Shown: piece by piece, positions 54,206-62,551 of the stretch | Position numbering within the stretch: the first letter of the stretch is position 1 | Layout: each line of letters opens with the position of its first letter | NCBI GenBank assembly: GCA_965277445.1 | Contig: CBDICY010000013.1 | Coordinates: forward strand, 1,178,001-1,242,000 | DNA length: 64,000 nt | Direction: 5' to 3' | Source: JAFMDF01 sp965277445 | Lineage (GTDB): Bacteria > Bacteroidota > Bacteroidia > Chitinophagales > Saprospiraceae | The notes under the pieces: model-generated | Seen by the model: the letters and a program-made list of their open reading frames with translations, nothing else | What the model was told of the DNA's origin: nothing | Databases searched by the model: none | Program-made: the position numbers and the translations under genes

Positions 54206-56971
54206 TTAAATTCTCCCGCCATCTAATTTCTCTTGCCACTCTCTCAACTCGTCCCAATTACCATCAGCAGCTAATTCTGCTTGTAAAGGCCAAGTGGTAG
54301 GATCGTGAATTCTAAATCTTGGTCCTGCATCACTTAGTAGATCTTTAATATCACTTACAGATAATTGAGCCAATTGACGGAAAGTATAAATGTGGTTTTT
54401 ATAAAATAAGGCTTCAATTTTTGGTCCTATACCTTCTATTACAATTAGATTATCTCGATCTTCATAAGAATAGATAGGTACTGCCGAATCTGGAAAAATT
54501 TCTTCTGTTTCAATGGTGATAGTAGACTCAGTGTTGCCATTTCCATTTCCGTTGCCATTAGTACTACCATTACCGTTAACATTTGTCATTTCAGACAGAA
54601 AATCATCCGTTAATACGTACTTTTCTTCATCTGTTTCTACCACTTCTAATTCAACCGTATTGGAGTCTACGTTTTCAACTTCCGTTTTTTCGACATTTTC
54701 TATAGCCTCAGTAGCATCTATAGCTTCGCTATTCTCTAATTCATTAATCAAAGCCCATTCTGGATCGGTATTTCCCACATTTTCGTAGATTTTTTCACTA
54801 GTTTGTTCTTCCTGTACTTCTTCTGCCTCGGATCTAGTGGATTCAAAAGCTTTTAAAGACTCAGGGGAAACATCTTGAATGAATTCATCCGTCGTCATGA
54901 TTCGTTGACGATAGGTTTCCATTGGTACTTCTCTAATCACTTCTCGAACGACCTCTACTTCCACTTCTTTAACAACCTCTTTGATCACTTCAACTCTTAC
55001 TTCTTTGATCACTTCGACTTCCACCTCTTTGATCACTTCTTTGGTGACTTCAAAAGGCACTTCTTTGATCACTTCGACTTCTCTAATCACCTCAACGGGG
55101 ACTTCTACAATTCTTTCTACTTCCACTTCTACTTCCACCTCCTTAATAACTTCCTTAGTAATTTCAATAGGAACTTCAATCAGTTTTTCAACTTCCACTA
55201 ATTTTTCAACTTCTACTTCTTTGATAACCTCAAAAGGCACTTCGACAATGCGTTCTACTTCTACAATTTTCTCTACTTCCACTTCTTTGATAACTTCAAA
55301 AGGTACTTCAACAATGCGCTCTACCTCTTTTTCGACTTCCACAATTTTCTCGACCTCGACTAGTTTTTCCACTTCCACTTCTTTGATAACTTCAACAGGC
55401 ACTTCGACAATGCGCTCTACCTCTTTTTCGACTTCCACAATTTTCTCAACCTCGACTAGTTTTTCCACTTCCACCTCTTTGATAACTTCAACGGGCACTT
55501 CGACAATGCGTTCTACCTCTTTTTCGACTTCCACAATTTTTTCCACTTCTACAGGAATTTCTATTCGCTTTTCGACTTCAACCTCTTTAATAATTTCAGT
55601 CGGTATTTTCTGGAAAGCAACCCCTTCAATCTCTTTGACAACACCAACGGGTACTTCCACTAATTTTTCTATCTCCACTTCTCTAATCACTTCCACCTCG
55701 AATGGCACTTCTACAATTTTTTCAATTTCGACTTCTTTAATGACTTCAACTTCTACAGGTACTTCTTGGATAACTTCGACTTCTTTAATAATTTCAGTTG
55801 GTACTTTTTGGAAAGCAATCCCTTCAATTTCTTTGACAACGCCAACAGGTACTTTTACAATTTTTTCAACTTCTATTTCCCTGATAACTTCGACAGGCAC
55901 TTCTACTAACTTCTCTACTTCGATTTCCTTGATAACCTCTACTTCTTTTTCGACCTCTACGATTTTCTCAACCTCCACTTCTTTAATAATTTCAGTCGGT
56001 ATTTTCTGGAAAGCAACCCCTTCGATTTCTTTAACGACACCGACAGGTACTTCTACTAACTTCTCTACTTCGACTTCTTTAATGACTTCTACTGGCACTT
56101 CTACTAACTTCTCTACTTTGACTTCCCTGATAACCTCTATTTCTTTTTCAACCTCTACGATTTTCTCAACCTCCACTTCTTTAATAATTTCAGTCGGTAT
56201 TTTCTGGAAAGCAATTCCTTCAATTTCTTTGACGACGCCAACAGGTACTTCCACCATTTTTTCAACAATCATCTCTTTAACAACTTCAACGGGGACTTCT
56301 ACTAACTTCTCTACTTCGATTTCCTTGATAACTTCCACCTCAAATGGTACTTCGACAATCTTTTCCACTTCCACTTCCTTAATAATTTCAGTAGGAACTT
56401 TATGAAAAGCAATCCCTTCAATCTCTTTGACAACGCCAACGGGTACTTCCACAATTCTTTCCACCTCGACAATTTTTTCTATTTCGATTTCTTTAATCAC
56501 TTCTTTTTCTACAATCTTCTCTACTTCTACCTCTTTAATCACTTCCTTCTCCACTTCCACAATCTTTTCCACTTCCTTAATTACTTCCTTCTCTATTATA
56601 AATTCTACGGGTACTTCGACTTCTTTAATGACCTCTTTTATGACTTCCCTTACTGGTACATGCTCGCCATCGACAAATGCAAGTGTTTGACTAGGAGTCG
56701 GAGTGTCTTCAAAAGTTTTTAGTTTAGCAGAAATAGATTGATTGGCCAACTTGTATTCTCCTAATTCCCCTTCAGTTCTTAATTTATAAGAACTATATTG
56801 ACTTTCTAAATCAAGGTAATTAGACTTAGTTGTGGCATAATCTTTAGTTAATTTTTTATTATTCCTTTCTAGATTATCCACATTATCTTGGCGCAAATAC
56901 CATCCAATTGCTCCAGCTACAGCGGCTGTAAGTAAACTCGTTAAAAAAGTATATAGGAAACAAGAAAGCAT
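54206..56971 (-). CDS. giant Val-Glu repeat membrane protein with C-terminal helix-hairpin-helix module
   Basis: 921 residues. An N-terminal transmembrane helix (about 5-25), a coiled coil (30-90), then from ~106 to ~683 an almost uninterrupted repeat of short words such as EVIKEVEVEKIVEVPVEV. Four 66-residue units begin VPVGVVKEIEGIAFQK (residues 176-439); then three 32-residue units of the form IVEVEKEVERIVEVPVEVIK. A non-repeat acidic region (~690-780), an Asn-Gly tract (NGNGSTNGNGNG) and the last 82 residues, the module DNLIVIEGIGPKIEALF ... LDGGRI, follow. The V-x-V alternation suggests beta or a rod-like fibre. Membrane-anchored in the cytosol or periplasm; function unknown. The opposite-strand Ser/Thr-rich frames are shadows. 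Confidence 0.88.
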   Translation of the reverse strand: MLSCFLYTFLTSLLTAAVAGAIGWYLRQDNVDNLERNNKKLTKDYATTKSNYLDLESQYSSYKLRTEGELGEYKLANQSISAKLKTFEDTPTPSQTLAFVDGEHVPVREVIKEVIKEVEVPVEFIIEKEVIKEVEKIVEVEKEVIKEVEVEKIVEKEVIKEIEIEKIVEVERIVEVPVGVVKEIEGIAFHKVPTEIIKEVEVEKIVEVPFEVEVIKEIEVEKLVEVPVEVVKEMIVEKMVEVPVGVVKEIEGIAFQKIPTEIIKEVEVEKIVEVEKEIEVIREVKVEKLVEVPVEVIKEVEVEKLVEVPVGVVKEIEGVAFQKIPTEIIKEVEVEKIVEVEKEVEVIKEIEVEKLVEVPVEVIREIEVEKIVKVPVGVVKEIEGIAFQKVPTEIIKEVEVIQEVPVEVEVIKEVEIEKIVEVPFEVEVIREVEIEKLVEVPVGVVKEIEGVAFQKIPTEIIKEVEVEKRIEIPVEVEKIVEVEKEVERIVEVPVEVIKEVEVEKLVEVEKIVEVEKEVERIVEVPVEVIKEVEVEKLVEVEKIVEVEKEVERIVEVPFEVIKEVEVEKIVEVERIVEVPFEVIKEVEVEKLVEVEKLIEVPIEITKEVIKEVEVEVEVERIVEVPVEVIREVEVIKEVPFEVTKEVIKEVEVEVIKEVRVEVIKEVVKEVEVEVVREVIREVPMETYRQRIMTTDEFIQDVSPESLKAFESTRSEAEEVQEEQTSEKIYENVGNTDPEWALINELENSEAIDATEAIENVEKTEVENVDSNTVELEVVETDEEKYVLTDDFLSEMTNVNGNGSTNGNGNGNGNTESTITIETEEIFPDSAVPIYSYEDRDNLIVIEGIGPKIEALFYKNHIYTFRQLAQLSVSDIKDLLSDAGPRFRIHDPTTWPLQAELAADGNWDELREWQEKLDGGRI
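55655..56446 (-). repeat. four tandem 198-base (66-residue) coding repeats
   Basis: In the Val-Glu protein, units at residues 176-241, 242-307, 308-373 and 374-439 all begin VPVGVVKEIEG and keep KxPTEIIKEVEV. They differ by scattered substitutions. Confidence 0.85.
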
Positions 56972-57113
56972 AACTGTACATTATTTTAAGAAAAGGGAAA
57001 ATAAACATGGCGAATTTGTTTGTTTTTCCTTTTCCTATTTGGTTAATCCGTTCTGAAACGGAAATTCTTAAAGTCGTAATTTTTTAGGGAGTGTTTTATA
57101 CGCTAGAAATAAC

Positions 57114-58010
57114 TTATTCTAAGGTGATTTCAACACGTCTGTTCAAAGCTTTACCTTCTTCGGTCGCATTAGAGGCAATGGGTTCATCTGGCCCAATACC
57201 TTCGTTTCTAATTTGCCGCTTCGGAATACCTTGATCTATCATAAAATCTCGTACAAATTCGGAACGCTTTCTACTTAATCGCATATTCCAAGCATCTTTT
57301 CCTGCGGAATCTGTATGACCCGTAACTTCAGCTTTAGCAGATGGGTTTTCTGCTAAATATAATTTTAAGCTATTTAAATAATTTCTTTGTTCGGCTGTTA
57401 GGGTAATTTCTTGTTCATTGGACTCGAAGTATAAAATAATTTTATCACTTCTTAAGGCTGCTTCTCCTAAAATTTCTGGTTCAGCAATTTCTGTAGCGGC
57501 CTTAAAGAAATAATCAAAACCACCAACTAGCATATTTTTATAAGCCCGCAAATCTCTAGTTTCGCTGCCTTCTAATTCAATTCTATCTGCGGGTGCCCCC
57601 ATTGTAACTAATAATTCTTTTATTTGCTCAGCTCTAGCCACGCCTAAATCCACCGCATTTGTACAATTATTGGTCTCTTCATTTTCGTAGAGCCCTGTTA
57701 ATACTAAGATTCTGTTCGTGTTATTTTGCAAGTGTTGTACTGTTTTAGTGAAAACATCTTGCAAATTTTGAGAAAGTGGAGTGGTATACTCGCAAGCACC
57801 TGCAACAAATAATAAATTATCAGCAGTTGCCGTAGAAAAATTTAGCTCATCATCTTGAAAAGCAATGGATAAACTAGCATCTGTTGTTGTAGGAACGGCT
57901 GCTGCCACAGTCTGGCAGTCAGGACAAGTGGAACTATGACACCAACTTAGCCCTATTAACCAACCTAATAACACAATGGATAAGATAATAACTTCTGGTC
58001 TCAGATTCAT
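57114..58010 (-). CDS. OmpA-like envelope protein
   Basis: 298 residues. An N-terminal hydrophobic segment (9-24) followed by CHSSTCPDC, an anchor or signal region. The first half is an uncharacterised OmpA-linked (BON/OmpA-like duplicate) part with LTGLYENEETNNC. Residues ~185-298 are an OmpA_C peptidoglycan-binding domain: TGHTDSAGKDAWNMRLSRKR and GPDEPIASNATEEGKALNRR. Its gene leads a three-gene minus-strand set with the Val-Glu and P-domain proteins (gaps ~140 bases each). Confidence 0.85.
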   Translation of the reverse strand: MNLRPEVIILSIVLLGWLIGLSWCHSSTCPDCQTVAAAVPTTTDASLSIAFQDDELNFSTATADNLLFVAGACEYTTPLSQNLQDVFTKTVQHLQNNTNRILVLTGLYENEETNNCTNAVDLGVARAEQIKELLVTMGAPADRIELEGSETRDLRAYKNMLVGGFDYFFKAATEIAEPEILGEAALRSDKIILYFESNEQEITLTAEQRNYLNSLKLYLAENPSAKAEVTGHTDSAGKDAWNMRLSRKRSEFVRDFMIDQGIPKRQIRNEGIGPDEPIASNATEEGKALNRRVEITLE

Positions 58011-58335
58011 TATTAGTATTTATTATTTGTACCAAGAAAAAAGATTAGAAATATACGAACTGGATAGGAAAGCAACTTGCGGACAAGGTGAGCCTTTTTC
58101 TCATAGAAAAGATGTGTAGTCTTGTAAGTTCGTTTACTCATAAAAAGTGACTGACTTTGTTATTAAAGTACAGACTGTGTAAGTTTCTTGCCCTAAATAT
58201 ATAGATTAATTAGAAAATAAGAAGGATACCTTGTTATTTTTTTATCACAAAATTAAATTTTAGGTTTTTTTTAGTAGAAACGGAAAGGTATTCCTATTTT
58301 ACCACCTTTAAATTTTAATTTCTTTATTCTGTTAT
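58011..58335. other. divergent region OmpA-like/cyclase
   Basis: 325 AT-rich bases. Both promoters should be here, but no clear TAnnTTTG pair with proper spacing was found. Confidence 0.3.
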
Positions 58336-59106
58336 ATGGCTAAAATTATCGATCTTTCTAAACCAATTCAATATAATAAAAACGATCCTTGGTTTATGAA
58401 GGTAAAAATCAAGCATAAACCTCATAAAAAAGGAGGCTGGTTAATTCGTTTTTTAGGCCTGCCATTTAAACTCTTTCCACCTAATTTTATTGGATGGGCA
58501 GACGATACCATTCAAAAAATGGGCGTACATTCGACGACCCATATTGATGCACCTTGGCATTATTCCCCAACCGTCAATGGAGAACGGGCCAAAACAATAG
58601 ATGAAATTCCGCTAGACTGGTGTTATGGAGATGGCATTGTGATTAATATGTCGCATAAAGCTGATTTTGACCCCATTACTGTAGCAGATCTTCAAGCCGA
58701 TTTAGTCAAAAATAAATTGACTTTAACCGCTGGGAATATTGTGTTGATTCGGACGGATCGAGATAAATGGATGGGCACTAAAGCATTTCCAGATAAAGGA
58801 ACAGGCATGAGCGCTGAAGCGACAGAATGGCTGATTGATCAAGGCATTAAAGTAATGGGCATTGACCAATGGGGTTGGGATTTACCTTTGCGGTATCAAG
58901 TTGAACAAGCGAAGAAAAATAAAGATACGGCTGCCTTTTGGGCAGCTCATTTAGTTGGACAACGTAAAGAATATTGCCATATGGAACAGCTCACTAATTT
59001 AAAAGCGTTGCCACCAAGTGGATTTAAAGTGGCGGTGTTTCCGCTGAAAATTGTCGGTGCTTCGGCGGCGCCTGCTCGGGTTGTGGCTATTTTTGAAGAG
59101 GGGTAA
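58336..59106 (+). CDS. cyclase family protein (kynurenine formamidase-like)
   Basis: 256 residues without a signal peptide. The metal motif GVHSTTHIDAPWH (about 65-77) corresponds to the H-x-G-T-H-x-D-x-P-x-H site, with Ser-Thr in place of Gly-Thr. The segment GIDQWGWDLP is also conserved. Family members hydrolyse N-formylkynurenine or similar amides; the substrate here is unknown and no kynurenine pathway genes are nearby. Confidence 0.85.
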   Translation: MAKIIDLSKPIQYNKNDPWFMKVKIKHKPHKKGGWLIRFLGLPFKLFPPNFIGWADDTIQKMGVHSTTHIDAPWHYSPTVNGERAKTIDEIPLDWCYGDGIVINMSHKADFDPITVADLQADLVKNKLTLTAGNIVLIRTDRDKWMGTKAFPDKGTGMSAEATEWLIDQGIKVMGIDQWGWDLPLRYQVEQAKKNKDTAAFWAAHLVGQRKEYCHMEQLTNLKALPPSGFKVAVFPLKIVGASAAPARVVAIFEEG

Positions 59107-59114
59107 TGAGTTTT

Positions 59115-59186
59115 ATGAGGTAATAAGTTAATGAGGTGTCAACCACTAGCTGACGACCTCATTAACTTATCATCTCATTACCTCAT
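59115..59186. terminator. inverted repeat at a convergent junction
   Basis: ATGAGGTAATAAGTTAATGA... at 59115-59137 matches the complement of 59156-59186 except for an 8-base insertion in the right arm. The 15-bp core is perfect. It lies directly between two convergent genes. Confidence 0.65.
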
Positions 59187-59197
59187 TTCCTTTCAAC

Positions 59198-62161
59198 CTA
59201 CTCAACCTTCATAATCTTCTTCACCCACCGAGTTTTCGCCGTAGCCACCTGGAAAGTAAACAAGCCCTTTGCCGCTTCTGGTAATTGAATCGTCTGTCTC
59301 AAAACGCCTGCTGGAATTTCAATGGCGTGCAACGTTTGTCCTAAATTATCTAAAATAACTAAAGACACCGATTCTTCCAGCGGACTTAAAAAATCAATCG
59401 TCAATTGTTCGCCAAAAGGATTCGGATAAGCAATAAATAAAGGCGCACCTTCGGGGGTGATTAATACTTGCATACTGGGTGAATAAATATAATCTCCGTT
59501 TGCTTGCACATATTTTACTCGATAAAAACTAGTACCGAGGGTTGGAGTTAAATCATTGACTTGATAATAACTTTCAGAACGACCAGTGGCTTTTTTACCT
59601 AATGCTAAGGCTTTAAAATCAGCGCCTGTTTTTGAATGTTCTAATAAATAAGAACCAGTTGCCGCTTCCTGTTTTGTTTCCCATTCCAAAGAAACGATTT
59701 TGCCATCTATAACATTTGCTTGAACTCTTCCAAATTCAAATCCTCCTGGTGCTAAGCCTGGTGGCGACATACAAGTATCAGGTTGGGCTAAGATTTCTGA
59801 GAAATTGGTGAAGCAGTTGAGCGAATCCAAAACGGTCACACTATAAATACCCCCTGGCAAACTATCTAATTCATTGATGTCTCCAAAAGCAGGTTCCCAA
59901 GCGAAGCTATAAGGTGCAGTACCGCCCGTGATAGTCAAGTGAATAAAGCCATTGGAAATATTACAGTCTGGATCTGCTACCTCTGCGGTGACCAAGATCG
60001 GATTGTCTACACAGGGATCAAATTCCTCCTCCATTTCTTCTTCTTCTTCTTCTTCTTCTTCTTCGACAATAATTTCTTCCTCCTCTTCGTCAATTATTTC
60101 TACAATTTGTTCGCAAACACGGCCAAAGGCAATCGTCACGATATTAGATTCTTGCAAAAATTTACTACAACCTGCGCGTCTCACACATCTACGAAAATAG
60201 GTCGTTTGCCCCAATGCTGGTGGGGTGTAAGCTAAAGCGTGCGAATTGGGAATTAACATCCATTGGGCATTGCCATTATCAGGATTATCCGTAGTCATCA
60301 TCCACATGATTTCTAAATCGCCACTTCCGCCACTAGGTGCTTCGATATTATTAATAACACTAGGATTTGGATTTTCTGGACAAACTACTTGATCTACGCC
60401 TACTATACCGGGAGCGGTTACATCATCGCAAGTACCTGCAAAATTATCAACGAAACCATCACAGTTATTATCTAAATTATCAACAATTTCTATGGCACTT
60501 TCATAGACTAGTTCATTGGTATCATCACAATCATTTGAATTAGCAACATAATTTCTGGGTTGTACAATAGACATAGAATCCATTGCAGGATTACCAAAAC
60601 CATCTCCATCTTCATCTAAGAACCAACGAATAGATGAATTCGATTCATCAACCAAATCATTACAATTTTCATCAATTCCATTATCAGGAATTTCGATAGT
60701 CATTGGGTTAATATTAGGGTCGGTATCATCACAATCAGTTCCACTTAACACAAATCCAGTAGGGGCAGTACAGGCAAGTCGAGTAATATTTGGATTACCA
60801 AAACCATCTCCATCATTGTCTGCATAAAACGTAAGACAACCATCGGAACAATTAAACCCAATTAATTCGGAATCGTCACAATCACAGGCAGCACCTAAAC
60901 CGTCTCCGTCCATATCGGTTTGATCGGGATTGGCTAAGGAGACGCAATTATCAAGACTATCAATAATCCCATCACCATCCATATCCATTAAACTCATACC
61001 CATAGAGTCTACCATCATGGAATCCATACCCATAGAGTCGATATTCATAGAGTCTACTATCATAGAATCCATACCCATAGAGTCGATATTCATAGAATCT
61101 ACCATGATGGAATCCATATCCATAGAGTCGATATTCATAGAATCTACCATCATGGAATCCATATCCATAGAGTCGATATTCATAGAATCTACCATCATGG
61201 AATCCATACCCATAGAGTCAATATTCATAGAATCTACCATCATGGAATCCATACCCATAGAGTCAGTTACAATAATTAATTCATCAATGAAACCATCACA
61301 ATTATCATCTATTTGATTGTTTTCAATCTCTATTACATTAGGATTAATGGCGGCATTCTCATCATCACAATCTAGTTTATTATTTACATAACCGTTAGGA
61401 GAAGTACAAGCAATTATACTATCCATTGCTGTTCCAAAACCATCCCCATCTTCATCTAAATAAAAAGGTTGGCAGCCTAAAACACAGCTAGCACCTGTTT
61501 CGGGTGTATCATCACAATCACAGGCAGCTCCTGCACCATCTAAATCTTCATCAATCTGATCTTCATTAGGCGTATCGACACAATTATCTTCATTATCCAT
61601 AATGCCATCGTCATCCGTATCTAAACTATCCGAGCGATTCAAAGAAAGGACGTATTCGCCAGGCACAACGGCTGAAGGAAAGTCAAAATCTAAGGAGGTA
61701 CCAGCTCCATTTCCAAATAACTGCCCCATAACCTGTAGGTTGTATTCGCCTGTCCGATTGGCCTCGATTGGCGTACCAGAAATAATAATACAGCCCAAAA
61801 CACTATCAGGAAATACACAATTAGGAGGATTACAAGCATAATCTAGACCAATAGGTAAGCCCAAAATAGCATCCATATTATCAAGCGCAAAGCTATCCAA
61901 GTCAAAATCAAAGGGAGAAATATTTACCCGATCCGTTAATTTAACCGTAAAGGTGAGGTCATAAGGCATGCCTATAGTAGCAGGGAAATCCGCTAAACCA
62001 CCATCTGGAAATACCGTTTCATCAAATGGAGTAGGGTAGAGTCCTAATGGTGCGTCTGCAAAGGAAGTGTCAGGTGTGCAGTTCTGAGCAAGCAAGGACA
62101 GAGATAAGCTATTCATCAATAATAGCATCCCAATCACGCATAGGTAGCGCATTGACTTCAT
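59198..62161 (-). CDS. MopE/TSP3-repeat secreted protein with T9SS sorting domain
   Basis: 987 residues, signal peptide to about LLAQ (residue 26). Calcium-binding thrombospondin type 3-like motifs (DTDDDGIMDNEDNCVD, DMDGDGIIDSLDNCVS) and four MopE-like metal-binding units (YLDEDGDGFG ... DDxxxxxxPxxxEIxDNxxDxNCDG). A Met/Ser/Asp tandem repeat fills ~300-389. Later come a Glu-rich tract (~692-712) and a SprB-like segment (APYSFAWEPAFGDINELDSL). The type IX C-terminal domain (AYPNPFGEQLTIDFL to VKKIMKVE) ends it. A surface protein, possibly metal-binding. Confidence 0.88.
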   Translation of the reverse strand: MKSMRYLCVIGMLLLMNSLSLSLLAQNCTPDTSFADAPLGLYPTPFDETVFPDGGLADFPATIGMPYDLTFTVKLTDRVNISPFDFDLDSFALDNMDAILGLPIGLDYACNPPNCVFPDSVLGCIIISGTPIEANRTGEYNLQVMGQLFGNGAGTSLDFDFPSAVVPGEYVLSLNRSDSLDTDDDGIMDNEDNCVDTPNEDQIDEDLDGAGAACDCDDTPETGASCVLGCQPFYLDEDGDGFGTAMDSIIACTSPNGYVNNKLDCDDENAAINPNVIEIENNQIDDNCDGFIDELIIVTDSMGMDSMMVDSMNIDSMGMDSMMVDSMNIDSMDMDSMMVDSMNIDSMDMDSIMVDSMNIDSMGMDSMIVDSMNIDSMGMDSMMVDSMGMSLMDMDGDGIIDSLDNCVSLANPDQTDMDGDGLGAACDCDDSELIGFNCSDGCLTFYADNDGDGFGNPNITRLACTAPTGFVLSGTDCDDTDPNINPMTIEIPDNGIDENCNDLVDESNSSIRWFLDEDGDGFGNPAMDSMSIVQPRNYVANSNDCDDTNELVYESAIEIVDNLDNNCDGFVDNFAGTCDDVTAPGIVGVDQVVCPENPNPSVINNIEAPSGGSGDLEIMWMMTTDNPDNGNAQWMLIPNSHALAYTPPALGQTTYFRRCVRRAGCSKFLQESNIVTIAFGRVCEQIVEIIDEEEEEIIVEEEEEEEEEEMEEEFDPCVDNPILVTAEVADPDCNISNGFIHLTITGGTAPYSFAWEPAFGDINELDSLPGGIYSVTVLDSLNCFTNFSEILAQPDTCMSPPGLAPGGFEFGRVQANVIDGKIVSLEWETKQEAATGSYLLEHSKTGADFKALALGKKATGRSESYYQVNDLTPTLGTSFYRVKYVQANGDYIYSPSMQVLITPEGAPLFIAYPNPFGEQLTIDFLSPLEESVSLVILDNLGQTLHAIEIPAGVLRQTIQLPEAAKGLFTFQVATAKTRWVKKIMKVE
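60994..61264 (-). repeat. six tandem 45-base repeats in the MopE-like gene
   Basis: Each unit encodes DSMMVDSMNIDSMGM or a variant; about six copies fill 271 bases. The unit lacks proline and glycine-rich turns and is acidic/hydrophobic. Copy number is likely variable. Confidence 0.85.
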
Positions 62162-62551
62162 AGTTCTTAGTTTTTATCTTGAATGTTTGGCAGGATAATC
62201 TATACAACGCAAGATTACAACTGCTACTAGTGGGGGGAGAACGGGGAATATATTTACAATATAGGAATAATTATTTTGATGGGGGGAAATTTCAATTGCT
62301 ATTCCAAGATTAGTTCGGTAAAGTTTAGGTCATCTTCAATAAAAGTGCCGTAGGTATTTAAGATGGGTAGGTTTTTTTGATAGATTTCCTTTTTTTCGTG
62401 CCGTAGGTACGTAAGATGGTTTTAAATTAAAGTCACCTTGCGTACTTACGGCACGAAAATTTAGATGTGATGTCTTGTCCTATGTTCTGCTACCCCATCT
62501 TTAGCCCCTACAGGACTTGAAAATATCTCAATCATAAATGCTATACTGGTT
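62162..62551. other. spacer with a long inverted repeat
   Basis: 390 bases between two minus-strand genes. It contains the repeat at 62393-62459 and a half-copy near 62345 (GTGCCGTAGGTATTTAAGAT). No ORF. Confidence 0.45.
62393..62459. repeat. inverted repeat with GTGCCGTA arms
   Basis: 62393-62411 and 62441-62459 match at 18 of 19 positions. The nearby half-copy at 62345 shares the same word in direct orientation. Confidence 0.6.

Noticed and set aside
54981..56405. Long plus-strand frame rich in Ser/Thr (STSTSLITS-like) and other frames nearby
   Set aside because: It is the antisense reading of the Val-Glu repeat gene. The repeat structure leaves several frames open; the minus-strand frame has a start, a membrane helix and a conserved C-terminal module.
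60994..61264. Tandem repeats as a CRISPR array
   Set aside because: Units are contiguous, in frame and coding, with no spacers; the same applies to 55655-56446. No cas genes are present.
60930..61316. Plus-strand frame with Ile/Glu/Ser repeats
   Set aside because: Mirror of the 45-base tandem repeat in the MopE-like gene.
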